From contig DAOUJW010000005.1 in the NCBI GenBank assembly GCA_034422115.1, forward strand, positions 124,001 through 188,000: a stretch of DNA of 64,000 nt. The letters run 5' to 3'. The notes beneath the pieces were generated by a model, which was given only the letters and a program-made list of their open reading frames with translations, had not been told where the DNA came from and ran no database searches. The position numbers were made by a program, and so were the translations under genes. How positions within the stretch are numbered: position 1 is the stretch's first letter; each line of letters begins with the position of its first letter. This stretch comes from DAOUJW01 sp034422115 (GTDB taxonomy: Bacteria > Chloroflexota > Dehalococcoidia > Lucifugimonadales > UBA2985). Positions 38,440 through 46,852 of this stretch are shown piece by piece.

Positions 38440-41007
38440 ATGGAAGAGCGCACGGAACCCCAGCCCCTTTCCGATATTCGTATCGTCGATCTCACCCACG
38501 GCATTGCAGGGCCCTACTGCACCAAGCTTCTCGCCGACTTCGGCGCAGACGTCATCAAGGTGGAGCGGCCCGGCGACGGCGATTACGCCCGCTCCCTCGG
38601 CCCCTTCCCCGATGACGTCCCGCACCCGGAGAAGAGCGGCATATTCCTGTTCCTGAACACCGACAAGCGCGGCATAACCCTGGACCTCAAGACGCCTGAA
38701 GGCGTCGACGCGCTCAAGGCATTGGTGAAGGACGCCGACGTGCTGGTGGAAAATTTCCGGCCCGGCGTCATGGCCAGCCTGGGGCTGGACTACGACGCGC
38801 TCAAGGCCGTCAACCCCAACCTGGTTGTGACCTCAATCTCCAACTTCGGGCAGACCGGCCCGTACCGGGACTACAAGGCATCGGAGCTAACGCTGTTCGG
38901 AATGGGCGGCCGGATGCACGCCCTGGGCCTGCCGGAGCGCTACCCCCTGAAGCTGGGCGGCAACCACGTCCAGTACCAGGCCGGCAACAACGCGGCCATG
39001 GCCACCCTCTTCGCGTGGCACGGCCAGAGGTACGAGGGCATGGGCGGCCAGCACATAGACGTGTCCATACTGGAGACGCAGATGGCCTCCATCAACGGGC
39101 GGCTCACCAGCCTGGTGAACTACCAGTACAACGGCGAGCGCGGTCGTCGCCGGGGGCCCAGCACCCGGGGCGGCTATCCCCAGGGCCACTACCCCTGCAA
39201 GGACGGCTACATCTCCGTGTCGGGCGGGGGGCAGCGCTGGCCCCTGACCGTCGCTGCCCTGGGAATGCCGGAGCTTCTGGAGGACCCCCGCTTCGCTCCA
39301 CCCTTCGGGCAGCAGAGCATGGAGGGCAAGGAGGAGTTTGAGCGTGACATCTGGCTGCCCTGGCTCATGGCCCGCACCAAGCAGCAGGCGGTGGCGGACT
39401 GCCAGGTGGCGGGCCTGCTCACCGGCGCGAACATGCCCATTGACGAGGTGGTGGACGACAATCCACAGCTTGACCACCGGGGCTACTTCACGGAGATAGA
39501 CCATCCCGTGGCCGGGAGCTTCCGATACCCGGGCGCGCCCATCAAGACTGAGGGCCGCTGGTGGCGAATCCGACGGCCCGCGCCCACCCTCGGGCAGCAC
39601 AACAAAGAGGTGCTGGAGGCTGGTGGCTCGGCGTGGGAGGAGAGCGACCGGCCGGCGTCCGCCGCGCCCGCGGGTCTGCGCACGTCCCCGGCGTCTGGCG
39701 GAAAGCCCGTCGCAAAGAAGCGGTTCCCGTTGGAGGGAGTCCGCATCATCGACATGACCGTTATCTTCGCCGGGCCTTACGGCACGATGTTCCTGGCCGA
39801 CATGGGCGCGGAGTCGATCCGGGTCGAGACCATGAACCACCTGCCGGCCACCAGCCGCGGGCAGTTCGCGCGGCCCAGCAAGGAGTCCCAGGTCTCGGCG
39901 CTGACCTCCCCCTACCCCGACCGCGACCCCGGCCCGCGGCCCTGGAACCGCGCCGCCAACTTCAACGCCCACTCCCGCAACAAGTCCGGCATGACCCTGG
40001 AGCTTGGGCAGCCGGAGGCGAAGGACGTTTTCCGCCGCCTGGTGGAGGTGAGCGACCTCTTCATTGAGAACAACGCCGCCGGCTCAATGGCCCGCCTGGG
40101 CGTCTCCTGGGACGTGGTCAGCAAGTGGAACCCCCGCCTCATCATGATTTCCGTGTGCGGCTTTGGGCAGACCGGCCCTTGGAGCGAGTATCGGGGCATC
40201 GGTACGCAGTTCGAAGCGGCGGTCGGCCACGCATCGGTGTCGGGCTACCCGGACATGGGCATCGACGGCGCGCCGGGGTCGGTTGCGACTGACGCCTCCT
40301 CCGGCGTGACGGTCGCCATCGCCGCCATGCTGGCCCTTCACCAGCGTGAGAAGACGGGCAAGGGCATGTACATCGACATCTCCCTGGGCGAGAACTTCCT
40401 GCCCCACCTGGGAGAGCTTTACATGGACTACACCATCAACGGGCGCGTGGCCGGGCCGCCGGGCAACCGCGACTGGTGGAACGCGCAGGGCGCTTACCCG
40501 TGCGACGGCGACGACGAGTGGATCACCATCTCCGTCGGCCGCATCGAGCAGTGGCACGCCCTCTGCCGCCTGATGGGACGACCGGACCTGCTGGAGGACG
40601 ACCGCTTTGTCGATATGAACGCCCTCCGCGCCAACCACGACGCGGTGGACGAGATCATCGCGTCCTGGACGTCGGGCCACGACCCCATCGACCTTTTCCA
40701 TCGGCTCCAGGCCGAGGGCATTCCGTCGGGCTACCTGATCCACGAGGACCACGTCTTCAACGACCCGCACCTGAAGGAGCGGGGCTTCTTTGTCCCCATC
40801 ACCGCGCCGGAGGTGGGGACGTACCTCTACCCCAGCACCACGTTCAGAATGTCCGGGATACCCTTTGAGGTGCGCAAGCCGCCGGTGCGCCTGGGCGAGG
40901 ACAACGACTACGTGTACCGCGAGGTGCTGGGCCTGTCGGAGGCGGAGTACGACAACCTCAAAGACCTGGGCCACATCGGCATGGACTACGCAGAACACGT
41001 GAGGTAG
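38440..41007 (+). CDS. Fused double family III CoA-transferase
   Basis: An 855-residue close paralogue of the protein at 31550, with two CaiB/BaiF domains (about 1-400 and 430-855) and an Ala/Pro/Ser linker. The first domain starts IRIVDLTHGIAGPYCTKLLA and the second VRIIDMTVIFAGPYGTMFLA. Gln178 stands at the catalytic Asp position of the first domain, and Asp618 (ATDASSG) is kept in the second. AGGAGGG precedes the ATG. A possible -10 (TATGCT) with TGC lies near 38386. The substrate is unknown. Confidence 0.9.
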   Translation: MEERTEPQPLSDIRIVDLTHGIAGPYCTKLLADFGADVIKVERPGDGDYARSLGPFPDDVPHPEKSGIFLFLNTDKRGITLDLKTPEGVDALKALVKDADVLVENFRPGVMASLGLDYDALKAVNPNLVVTSISNFGQTGPYRDYKASELTLFGMGGRMHALGLPERYPLKLGGNHVQYQAGNNAAMATLFAWHGQRYEGMGGQHIDVSILETQMASINGRLTSLVNYQYNGERGRRRGPSTRGGYPQGHYPCKDGYISVSGGGQRWPLTVAALGMPELLEDPRFAPPFGQQSMEGKEEFERDIWLPWLMARTKQQAVADCQVAGLLTGANMPIDEVVDDNPQLDHRGYFTEIDHPVAGSFRYPGAPIKTEGRWWRIRRPAPTLGQHNKEVLEAGGSAWEESDRPASAAPAGLRTSPASGGKPVAKKRFPLEGVRIIDMTVIFAGPYGTMFLADMGAESIRVETMNHLPATSRGQFARPSKESQVSALTSPYPDRDPGPRPWNRAANFNAHSRNKSGMTLELGQPEAKDVFRRLVEVSDLFIENNAAGSMARLGVSWDVVSKWNPRLIMISVCGFGQTGPWSEYRGIGTQFEAAVGHASVSGYPDMGIDGAPGSVATDASSGVTVAIAAMLALHQREKTGKGMYIDISLGENFLPHLGELYMDYTINGRVAGPPGNRDWWNAQGAYPCDGDDEWITISVGRIEQWHALCRLMGRPDLLEDDRFVDMNALRANHDAVDEIIASWTSGHDPIDLFHRLQAEGIPSGYLIHEDHVFNDPHLKERGFFVPITAPEVGTYLYPSTTFRMSGIPFEVRKPPVRLGEDNDYVYREVLGLSEAEYDNLKDLGHIGMDYAEHVR

Positions 41008-41037
41008 GGGGTTGGGGGCGCGTAGTGACTATCCGAA

Positions 41038-42495
41038 TCAACTAGAGACCCTGTGTGTTTGCTCAAGAAGTTCTCTATATTTGCTCGTTCCGTAGTCACA
41101 AAACTTGAGGAGAGTATACTCAAGATAGAATTGGCTTAAATCGTGTAGGTACGCATAATACGAGCGATCCGACTCTAAATGTCTAAGATGCTTTTGCTTG
41201 ACTTCAGCTGAAGTCTTGGGGTCCAGAGGATGAGAAACGTAGTTCCGCACATTCCCGAGCAGATGCGAGCCACTAGAGTCGCTTAGTGCCAAGTCACCAC
41301 ATAACTTTGCCATAACTGGAGTCTCAGAGGAGTTCAAGTCCAAGTGGGGAATCTGCTTGGACTGTAACACACCCTCTATCTCCTCATGAGAGTCACGCGT
41401 GATGGTTTTTCCTAGGATAACACTGGCAAGCGTCTCCAAGCCTGTGTAGCTTTTGGCTGCTGCCTCTTGTGGGAGACCGGACTCTCTCATTACGTTACTA
41501 TGCAGGTAGCATTGGATTACCGCGATAACTTCATTCCTATTCTTCCGCCAACGCCGCCAAAACCCGGGAAACAAGTCTTGTAACGCAGCGTCAAAGCAAA
41601 GACTGCCTCGGTTGAACCAATTGGGTACAGATGTGGTGGGCGCATCAAGTCGACCTATCTTGCCTAATGCAGGGCGATCCCGGGAGTCAAACCCAATTAC
41701 AGCCGTAGGATAACAATATGCGCCTGCGGCAAAAGCAAGGAAACACTCTAGGGCTTGTAGCACATCCTGGAGATCCTCGATTCCGTATTCTGTCTCATCA
41801 ACCTTTTGAATCAACCCAGTGTGGCTGACCTGGTGCCGGGTTGTGTCCTTGTCCCTACTTAGCCTTATACTCCACCCATCGGCACTCTGTAATTCAACGT
41901 GGTTAGGAGATGATTCTATCTTTATTTTGTACTTGTCTCCTAATTTGGCGCTGATCTTCTTCAATTCCTCGTACCCCGACCACTCGATTAAGGCATGTGG
42001 ACCCATTTGCCCGTCAGATGACTGGAAATCTGGAAAACCAACAAGGCTGAACTCAGTTCTCTTAAGCGGTGCCTTTTGCACTAATACCTGATTCTCGTAC
42101 AAACCGAGCCCGCCTCTGTTTCCGGTCGACGCATACCGTACTGCAGCCTCCAGCTTCCGGCTCCGCCCAGGCCTGAAAGGCACAGGTGCTGGATTCAAGT
42201 GCAGCGATACAAGGTCGCTCTGGATCCACGCCCGCTCCAGCAGAGGGTCTAATCCAAACGCCTCAAGCAAGGTCCGAGTCTGGGAATCTGAACCACTTTC
42301 TGTCATCCGCGTCGCAGAATCTACATCTGACGCATTGTAGTACTCCAGTGTGAAGTAACCCCGCCCATCTATTTTAGGAACTACAATGCAATCAAAGGAA
42401 TGCCCCTCATATTCGACAGTTGCACGAACAGGCACATCCAGATCTGCGCAGAGAATCCGGTCGAAGAATGTCCTTTCCAGTCTGTTTAGTTCCAT
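41038..42495 (-). CDS. HEPN-like protein with Rx4H motif
   Basis: A 485-residue soluble protein with no full-length family that I recognise. The N-terminal two thirds look beta-rich. The C-terminal 120 residues are helical, contain VRNYVSHPL (Arg417 to His422, the Rx4H motif of HEPN ribonucleases), and end in FYLEYTLLKFCDYGTSKYRE, as in Apea/ApeA-like HEPN proteins. On this basis it could be an RNA-cutting abortive-infection protein. I start at ATG 42495 with GAGG 7 bases upstream. It uses more A/T than neighbouring metabolic genes, which fits acquired DNA. Confidence 0.6.
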   Translation of the reverse strand: MELNRLERTFFDRILCADLDVPVRATVEYEGHSFDCIVVPKIDGRGYFTLEYYNASDVDSATRMTESGSDSQTRTLLEAFGLDPLLERAWIQSDLVSLHLNPAPVPFRPGRSRKLEAAVRYASTGNRGGLGLYENQVLVQKAPLKRTEFSLVGFPDFQSSDGQMGPHALIEWSGYEELKKISAKLGDKYKIKIESSPNHVELQSADGWSIRLSRDKDTTRHQVSHTGLIQKVDETEYGIEDLQDVLQALECFLAFAAGAYCYPTAVIGFDSRDRPALGKIGRLDAPTTSVPNWFNRGSLCFDAALQDLFPGFWRRWRKNRNEVIAVIQCYLHSNVMRESGLPQEAAAKSYTGLETLASVILGKTITRDSHEEIEGVLQSKQIPHLDLNSSETPVMAKLCGDLALSDSSGSHLLGNVRNYVSHPLDPKTSAEVKQKHLRHLESDRSYYAYLHDLSQFYLEYTLLKFCDYGTSKYRELLEQTHRVSS

Positions 42496-42520
42496 TGGAG
42501 ACCTCAAGTGTTCTCACTAA

Positions 42521-42580
42521 CTACAGGCCCGTCTACGACGGAGCCAGTTGCTCATTCACTTCAGTTTTTCCTACGTGAGC
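42521..42580. repeat. Direct repeat, copy 1
   Basis: The first 30 bases (CTACAGGCCCGTCTACGACG and the next ten) are identical to 44401-44430, and the following 30 remain similar. CCGTC/GACGG within it forms a short hairpin. The two copies flank the molybdopterin oxidoreductase gene, and each lies just upstream of a leftward gene. Confidence 0.8.
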
Positions 42581-42615
42581 TCCCCTAGTCAATGCTACCC
42601 CGCCTCCACCAAAGT

Positions 42616-42654
42616 TGCACCTTCCACGCGGGCACGCCTGCGGTCAAAGGTGCA
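42616..42654 (-). terminator. Possible terminator of the oxidoreductase gene
   Basis: TGCACCTT (42616-42623) and AAGGTGCA (42647-42654) pair perfectly across a 23-base loop, just after the leftward stop codon at 42660. The long loop and lack of a T-tract keep this tentative. Confidence 0.3.
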
Positions 42655-42659
42655 GTCGT

Positions 42660-44318
42660 CTAGAGCTCCCTCAGCCTTTCTGATTTGCGGTGGATTCCGG
42701 TTGCTCCGTCCGGTCTGGGGGGGCCCGCAAACTTGATCTGCGGAGTCCCGTCCGCCTCAACGCAGCGCACCTGGAAGTTATGGCGTCCCTCTTCGAACGG
42801 CCAATCGAGACGCCATATTACCCAGGAAACATCTGAGAGCGGTGTGCGCAGATCCGCGATGCGCCACTCCGGTTCGTTGTCAACAAGCACCTCCACCCTG
42901 GAAATGCCTCGCGCTCCGGCATAGGCGATTCCGCCGATGGGAATCAGCTTGCGGTCGCCGTCCTCGATCACCGAGTCAACGGCCACGGTATCAATCACAG
43001 ACGTGGCCTTGACCAGCGCCTCCACTGACCAGCCGCGACTGACCCAGTAGCCCAGCTCATAGTCGGCTATCACCTCTATTCCGGTGATCCACTTGGGCTG
43101 CTTCATGCCGAAGCGGTCGGGAATCCAGATTCGCAACGGGAACCCGTGATCGAACGGTATCGGCCTGCCGTCCCAGTTGTATGCGAGCATGACCCGCTTG
43201 TCGGAGTTGATCAAATCGATGTCGACAGTCTCATAGAAGCCGTCGCCGCAGGTTATGTACAGATAGCGGGCATCCTCCCGGGGACTCACGTCGGCAAGGA
43301 TGTCCTGCAGGCTGACGCCTGTCCAGTAGGTGGTGCCTATCAGGGGGCCGCCCACCCGGTTGGAGATGCAGCTCAGGGTGACGAACTCATTGCGGGCCTC
43401 GTACCTGGTCATGAGGTCTTCCAGGGTTAGAGTCACCGGGTTATCCACCAGGCCGGTGATAGGCAGGGTCCACGTTGCGCCATCGATAACCGTTGGCTCC
43501 GAACGAATGAAGACCTTATAGTGGTCTCTGACGGCGGTATATTCGGGCCGCGTTCCCAGAGCAGGCTTGACGGCGGCGTCTTCGTTGGGCAGCTCGATAC
43601 CCGACGGGGGCGCGGACCGGTAGGCCTTCATCTCCTCCAGTTCGGCTTCCAGGCGCTTGCGTTCGTTGATTTCGAGGACGCGCCCGAGGCCGGCGCCTGC
43701 AACCGTGATGGTGGCCGTTGCTGCCCCCATCTGGATGAGAAACTTCCGCCTGCCGACGACTTGCACGGAGTTCGCCTCTACTTCCGATGACGAGCCGCCG
43801 GTCGTTAGGTAGGGATCAGGCAGCAGCAGCCTGCGGGCGGTGGCGACCGTGATGACGCCCCAGACACAGAACACACCAAGCACCCACAGGAAGACGATGG
43901 ACGGGGCAGTCGAGACCTGGGACATGCTTGCCGAGATCATCGCGACCGGCAAGCCCGGGACAGCGCCCAGCAGGAGGCCCAAACCGGGGCCGCTGCCGGC
44001 AGGCCGGCGCCCAACAACATAGTATACGATGATGCTTGCCACGACCCCGCCGGCGGCGAACGCCAGCACCGCCTGGATATGTTCGGCAGTCTTCGCAGTG
44101 GCAGCCACGTCGAGGCCCAGCATTTCCAGGCTGTCAATCATCAAGTCAATGCCGAACGTAATCACCGGCCCGGGCAGGATCCGGGCAACCCAGTCGAAGA
44201 TGTCATAGGGCGCAAACGAGAAGCTGAGCCAGTTGTCCGCCAGGTACATCACTGCAACCATAGGCACAACAAGCAGGACGCCAACCAGAGCGCCAAGCCC
44301 AATGGTCTGAGTCTTCAT
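42660..44318 (-). CDS. Membrane-anchored molybdopterin oxidoreductase (sulfite oxidase family)
   Basis: A 552-residue protein. Four membrane spans fill about residues 5-165. Next comes GRRKFLIQMGAATATITVAG, a twin-arginine-like segment that here lies inside the chain. The rest is a sulfite-oxidase-type Moco domain: VTLSCISNRVGGPLIGTTYW has the Cys that usually binds molybdenum, and LAYNWDGRPIPFDHGFPLRI follows. A C-terminal Mo-co dimerisation domain ends the protein. It probably oxidises or reduces a small oxyanion or sulfoxide outside the membrane. GGAGGT precedes the ATG. It is flanked by 60-base direct repeats. Confidence 0.88.
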   Translation of the reverse strand: MKTQTIGLGALVGVLLVVPMVAVMYLADNWLSFSFAPYDIFDWVARILPGPVITFGIDLMIDSLEMLGLDVAATAKTAEHIQAVLAFAAGGVVASIIVYYVVGRRPAGSGPGLGLLLGAVPGLPVAMISASMSQVSTAPSIVFLWVLGVFCVWGVITVATARRLLLPDPYLTTGGSSSEVEANSVQVVGRRKFLIQMGAATATITVAGAGLGRVLEINERKRLEAELEEMKAYRSAPPSGIELPNEDAAVKPALGTRPEYTAVRDHYKVFIRSEPTVIDGATWTLPITGLVDNPVTLTLEDLMTRYEARNEFVTLSCISNRVGGPLIGTTYWTGVSLQDILADVSPREDARYLYITCGDGFYETVDIDLINSDKRVMLAYNWDGRPIPFDHGFPLRIWIPDRFGMKQPKWITGIEVIADYELGYWVSRGWSVEALVKATSVIDTVAVDSVIEDGDRKLIPIGGIAYAGARGISRVEVLVDNEPEWRIADLRTPLSDVSWVIWRLDWPFEEGRHNFQVRCVEADGTPQIKFAGPPRPDGATGIHRKSERLREL

Positions 44319-44400
44319 TGGATACCTCCTTCCACAGAGCGCCTCTCTTACGTGCCCAGGTAATCCGGTATTACCCGGCTGAGACTGACCTTCCGGCTAG

Positions 44401-44460
44401 CTACAGGCCCGTCTACGACGGAGCCAGTTGATAGCTCACTTCAGCTTTTCCCACATAAGC
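44401..44460. repeat. Direct repeat, copy 2
   Basis: The partner of 42521-42580. On the minus strand both copies can be read as the end of a protein (AYVGKAEVSYQLAPS-stop here, AHVGKTEVNEQLAPS-stop there). Together they may be remnants of the 3' end of a gene, or a shared leader. Confidence 0.75.
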
Positions 44461-44505
44461 CCTCCTCGTCTCGCTTCCTGAGCGGGCCTCCGGCGTGCGG
44501 CTGGT

Positions 44506-44925
44506 TTATCCGCCCGCAGAGCGGACGGCAGCGCCTGCAGGGCCGCGACTCCCGGGAGTCACCTCCACGGGAGTGGGTATCAGCCACTCCTGCCCTATTT
44601 TGACCGCCCCCCGTACCCGCCCATCGCGGGCCAGCTTGCGCACCCTGCGATCCGATACACCCAATCTGGCGGCAGCCTGCTTCACGGTGACGTTAACCAC
44701 ATCATCCGCAGAAGTTTCGGGGGCAAGCTCGAACTCTACAGGGTCTGGCTGCTTGAGGGTGCTGACCTCATGTATCAGGAAGCCAATAACCTCACCGTCA
44801 TCATCCAGTCGCTTGAGGATGCGGTCGTCATCGGTGGGCGTGAAGTAGCCCTCTCTGAACGCCCAGAGGACCTCAAGCATATCGCCTTCCCCGTCGTACC
44901 AGACTGACACCCTTCTGCCGGTCAT
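44506..44925 (-). CDS. DUF2283 protein with C-terminal helix-turn-helix
   Basis: A 139-residue protein. The first 60 residues are a DUF2283 domain (VSVWYDGEGDMLEVLW, then DDGEVIGFLIHEVS). Residues about 78-115 form a MerR/excisionase-like helix-turn-helix (VTVKQAAARLGVSDRRVRKL). I start at ATG 44925 with GGAGG 7 bases upstream. It follows a PBECR-like gene by 2 bases. DUF2283 next to a small nuclease-like protein suggests an antitoxin with its own DNA-binding domain; this is inference. Confidence 0.75.
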   Translation of the reverse strand: MTGRRVSVWYDGEGDMLEVLWAFREGYFTPTDDDRILKRLDDDGEVIGFLIHEVSTLKQPDPVEFELAPETSADDVVNVTVKQAAARLGVSDRRVRKLARDGRVRGAVKIGQEWLIPTPVEVTPGSRGPAGAAVRSAGG

Positions 44926-44927
44926 TC

Positions 44928-45167
44928 TCAAGCCTCCTTGATTCTACGGTCCAGGTAGCCTGTGAGTATGAAAGAGTAGTTGCTTTCCCTCTTCACCACC
45001 AGGCAGAGATAGCGATTCCTCCCTCTCAGGTCCGGGTACATCTTGTAGTAGAGACGGACTGTCAGGTTGCTTCTGGAGATTTGTATGGCATCCGGCGTTG
45101 CAAGGGTATCGGCAAACCTGTGCAACTGGAAGGCCATCTCAGGGTGCCTTCGCAGCATGTGCTGCAA
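44928..45167 (-). CDS. PBECR-like small protein (putative toxin)
   Basis: A small basic protein with HPEMAFQLHRFADTLATPDA, ISRSNLTVRLYYKMYPD and RYLCLVVKRESNYSFILTGY followed by LDRRIK. This pattern recalls PBECR (phage barnase-EndoU-colicin E5/D-RelE-like) proteins. Family-like sequence continues upstream to about 45233 (VLRLFTDEQGNEVRLTDERL), but no ATG, GTG or TTG begins that longer form; only CTG 45221 lies at a proper distance from GGAGAG. TTG 45167 is the first usual start and would lose the N-terminus. The DUF2283 gene follows immediately. Confidence 0.6.
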   Translation of the reverse strand: MQHMLRRHPEMAFQLHRFADTLATPDAIQISRSNLTVRLYYKMYPDLRGRNRYLCLVVKRESNYSFILTGYLDRRIKEA

Positions 45168-45309
45168 CCTCTCGTCCGTGAGCCGAACCTCATTACCTTG
45201 CTCATCAGTGAAGAGTCGCAGGACTGTCTCTCCTCACAATACTATACCAAGCAGTATACCGAATGTGGAATGCCTAGGCAACTATTGGCCATCCTGACCA
45301 GTCTCACCC

Positions 45310-45792
45310 CTACCCCGCCGCCCTCCACGCCTCCAGGTTCTCCCGCATGTAGCCAATGTGCTCGGCGACGTGCCTGTCGTACGTGTCCAGCCAGTCGTCC
45401 AGGCTCACCTCGCCGTCCTCGGAATGGATGGCAGTATGCGCCCAGACGGGTTCCGGCAGCGTCTTGATCAGCCTGTAGCTCTGCTGACGCAGCAGCCTGA
45501 ACAGCGCCAGCGCATCATCGATGCTCTGCTCGTGGTAGTTCAACTCCGAAGCCCACTTGTCTTGGTCGTACGCCATGATCGTACCACCCTGCTCGGCAAT
45601 CAGCCTGCGGCACCGGACGTAGCTGTTGACCTCGCTGTCGGTGACGTGGACGTAGTGCTCGTGGACGCTCCAGCGCCCCTGCTCGTCCCTCCACTGGCGC
45701 ATCTCCTCCGGGAACTCCTTTAGCGCCTCCACCAACTGGGCGTGGGCGTTGCCGTAGGACTCTATCTTCTGTAGCCGCTCCTCGGGTGTCAT
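45310..45792 (-). CDS. DinB family protein
   Basis: A 160-residue four-helix-bundle protein of the DinB/YfiT type, usually a metal-dependent enzyme or thiol transferase-like protein. Metal-ligand histidines are visible in WSVHEHYVHVTDSEV and in the C-terminal YDRHVAEHIGYMRENLEAW. I start at ATG 45792 with AGGAG 10 bases upstream; an ATG 8 codons earlier (45816) has no ribosome site. Its role in this organism is unknown. Confidence 0.85.
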   Translation of the reverse strand: MTPEERLQKIESYGNAHAQLVEALKEFPEEMRQWRDEQGRWSVHEHYVHVTDSEVNSYVRCRRLIAEQGGTIMAYDQDKWASELNYHEQSIDDALALFRLLRQQSYRLIKTLPEPVWAHTAIHSEDGEVSLDDWLDTYDRHVAEHIGYMRENLEAWRAAG

Positions 45793-45895
45793 GTGTTGGA
45801 AGCTCCTCTCAAGCATCGTATTCAGGCCAAAATCACAGAGCCTGGAGCGAAGCCGCGTGGCTCAACCCCAGGCCCTATCAAAGCGTATGTGACCC

Positions 45896-46318
45896 CTAGC
45901 TCGGCAGCACCACCTCGGCTATGCCCTGGATGGGCCGCTCGCCCTTCTGGTTCTCGATGAAGGCGTCCAGCGTGACCACGTTCTGCCCTTCCACCTCCTG
46001 CATGTCCGTGACCACGGCCTTGCACTCCAGCCTGTCGCCCGGCTCAACCATGCGGCGGAAGTTGACCTCCAGCTTCGAGAGCCGTCCTTCGACCCCGGCC
46101 CAGTCCGTGAGGAGCTGCGACAGGAATGACATGCTCATGTTACCCGGCACGATGATGCCCCGGAGCCCTTCGCTCTGGGCCGCCTCCTCGCTGGTGAACC
46201 GGCCCATGCGCAGCTCCGACAGCCCCACGTAGTCCCGGATCTGCTCCCGGGTTGGCTCCTTCACCAGTGGGCCAAGCTCGTCTCCAAGCTCTACCTCTCC
46301 GTAGTGTCTCTGGCTCAT
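45896..46318 (-). CDS. MaoC-type hotdog subunit, second pair
   Basis: A 140-residue hotdog-fold protein of the MaoC dehydratase group. It has EPTREQIRDYVGLSELRMGR, then GIIVPGNMSMSFLSQLLTDW followed by AG, and a C-terminal KGERPIQGIAEVVLPS. The usual hydratase Asp and His (D-x-NP-x-H) are not visible in this subunit. It overlaps the preceding N-type gene by 4 bases (ATGA), so the two are made together and probably form a heteromer. A closely similar pair lies just upstream. Confidence 0.85.
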   Translation of the reverse strand: MSQRHYGEVELGDELGPLVKEPTREQIRDYVGLSELRMGRFTSEEAAQSEGLRGIIVPGNMSMSFLSQLLTDWAGVEGRLSKLEVNFRRMVEPGDRLECKAVVTDMQEVEGQNVVTLDAFIENQKGERPIQGIAEVVLPS

Positions 46319-46788
46319 TGGTTCATGTCCCTTCTCACCATGGAGCTCTCCACCATCATCACGTCCCGGCCGTGCTGGTTGGAGTAGGTGGTGCGGCGCA
46401 CGGTGAACACCATCGTCCCCGTGCGGCCGGTCTTGGCGTAGACGTGGGACACCTGGGTCTTGGCGGAGATGGTGTCGCCCACCTTCATCGGCTCGTAGAA
46501 CTCGCAGTGCTGGGACGCGTTGAAGCCGGTGGTGCCGAATTTGACCTCCGCGTCCGGCGCCGACTCCAGCCTGATGGAGGTGTAGTAGGCGGGCGGCGCG
46601 ATGAGGGTCCCGTGGGGGCTCTTGGCAGCGAACTCCTTGTCCAGGTACATCGGGTTGGTCTCGCCGATGGCGTTGGCAAAGCCAATGACCTGCTCCTCCG
46701 TCACCTCGTGCATCCCCACGTCGTAGTCCACGCCCACCACGTCCCGGTTGTAGTCCAGATTTGCCATGATGTCGTCTGCGTCCGGCAT
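46315..46788 (-). CDS. MaoC N-terminal-like (FAS1-type dehydratase) subunit, second pair
   Basis: A 157-residue hotdog protein. It has FANAIGETNPMYLDKEFA, GTLIAPPAYYTS and HCEFYEPMKVGDTISAKTQV, all typical of the N-terminal half of two-domain MaoC hydratases. Tyr replaces the catalytic His in NPMY, as is common for this half. A GAGGAG site precedes the ATG. It is a paralogue of the gene at 47278. Likely substrate: an enoyl- or hydroxyacyl-CoA. Confidence 0.87.
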   Translation of the reverse strand: MPDADDIMANLDYNRDVVGVDYDVGMHEVTEEQVIGFANAIGETNPMYLDKEFAAKSPHGTLIAPPAYYTSIRLESAPDAEVKFGTTGFNASQHCEFYEPMKVGDTISAKTQVSHVYAKTGRTGTMVFTVRRTTYSNQHGRDVMMVESSMVRRDMNQ

Positions 46789-46852
46789 GTGTCTCCTCCT
46801 CGTTTTTTGTGATCGATGAGCGCCGTCTTGCGAAGGGCGCTGTGCCTCTCTC

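Noticed and set aside
44440..44470. Six-codon frame ATGTGGGAAAAGCTGAAGTGA behind a GAGGAGGG site inside repeat copy 2 (minus strand)
   Set aside because: It is too short to support, and copy 1 does not keep the ATG, so a conserved leader peptide is unlikely.
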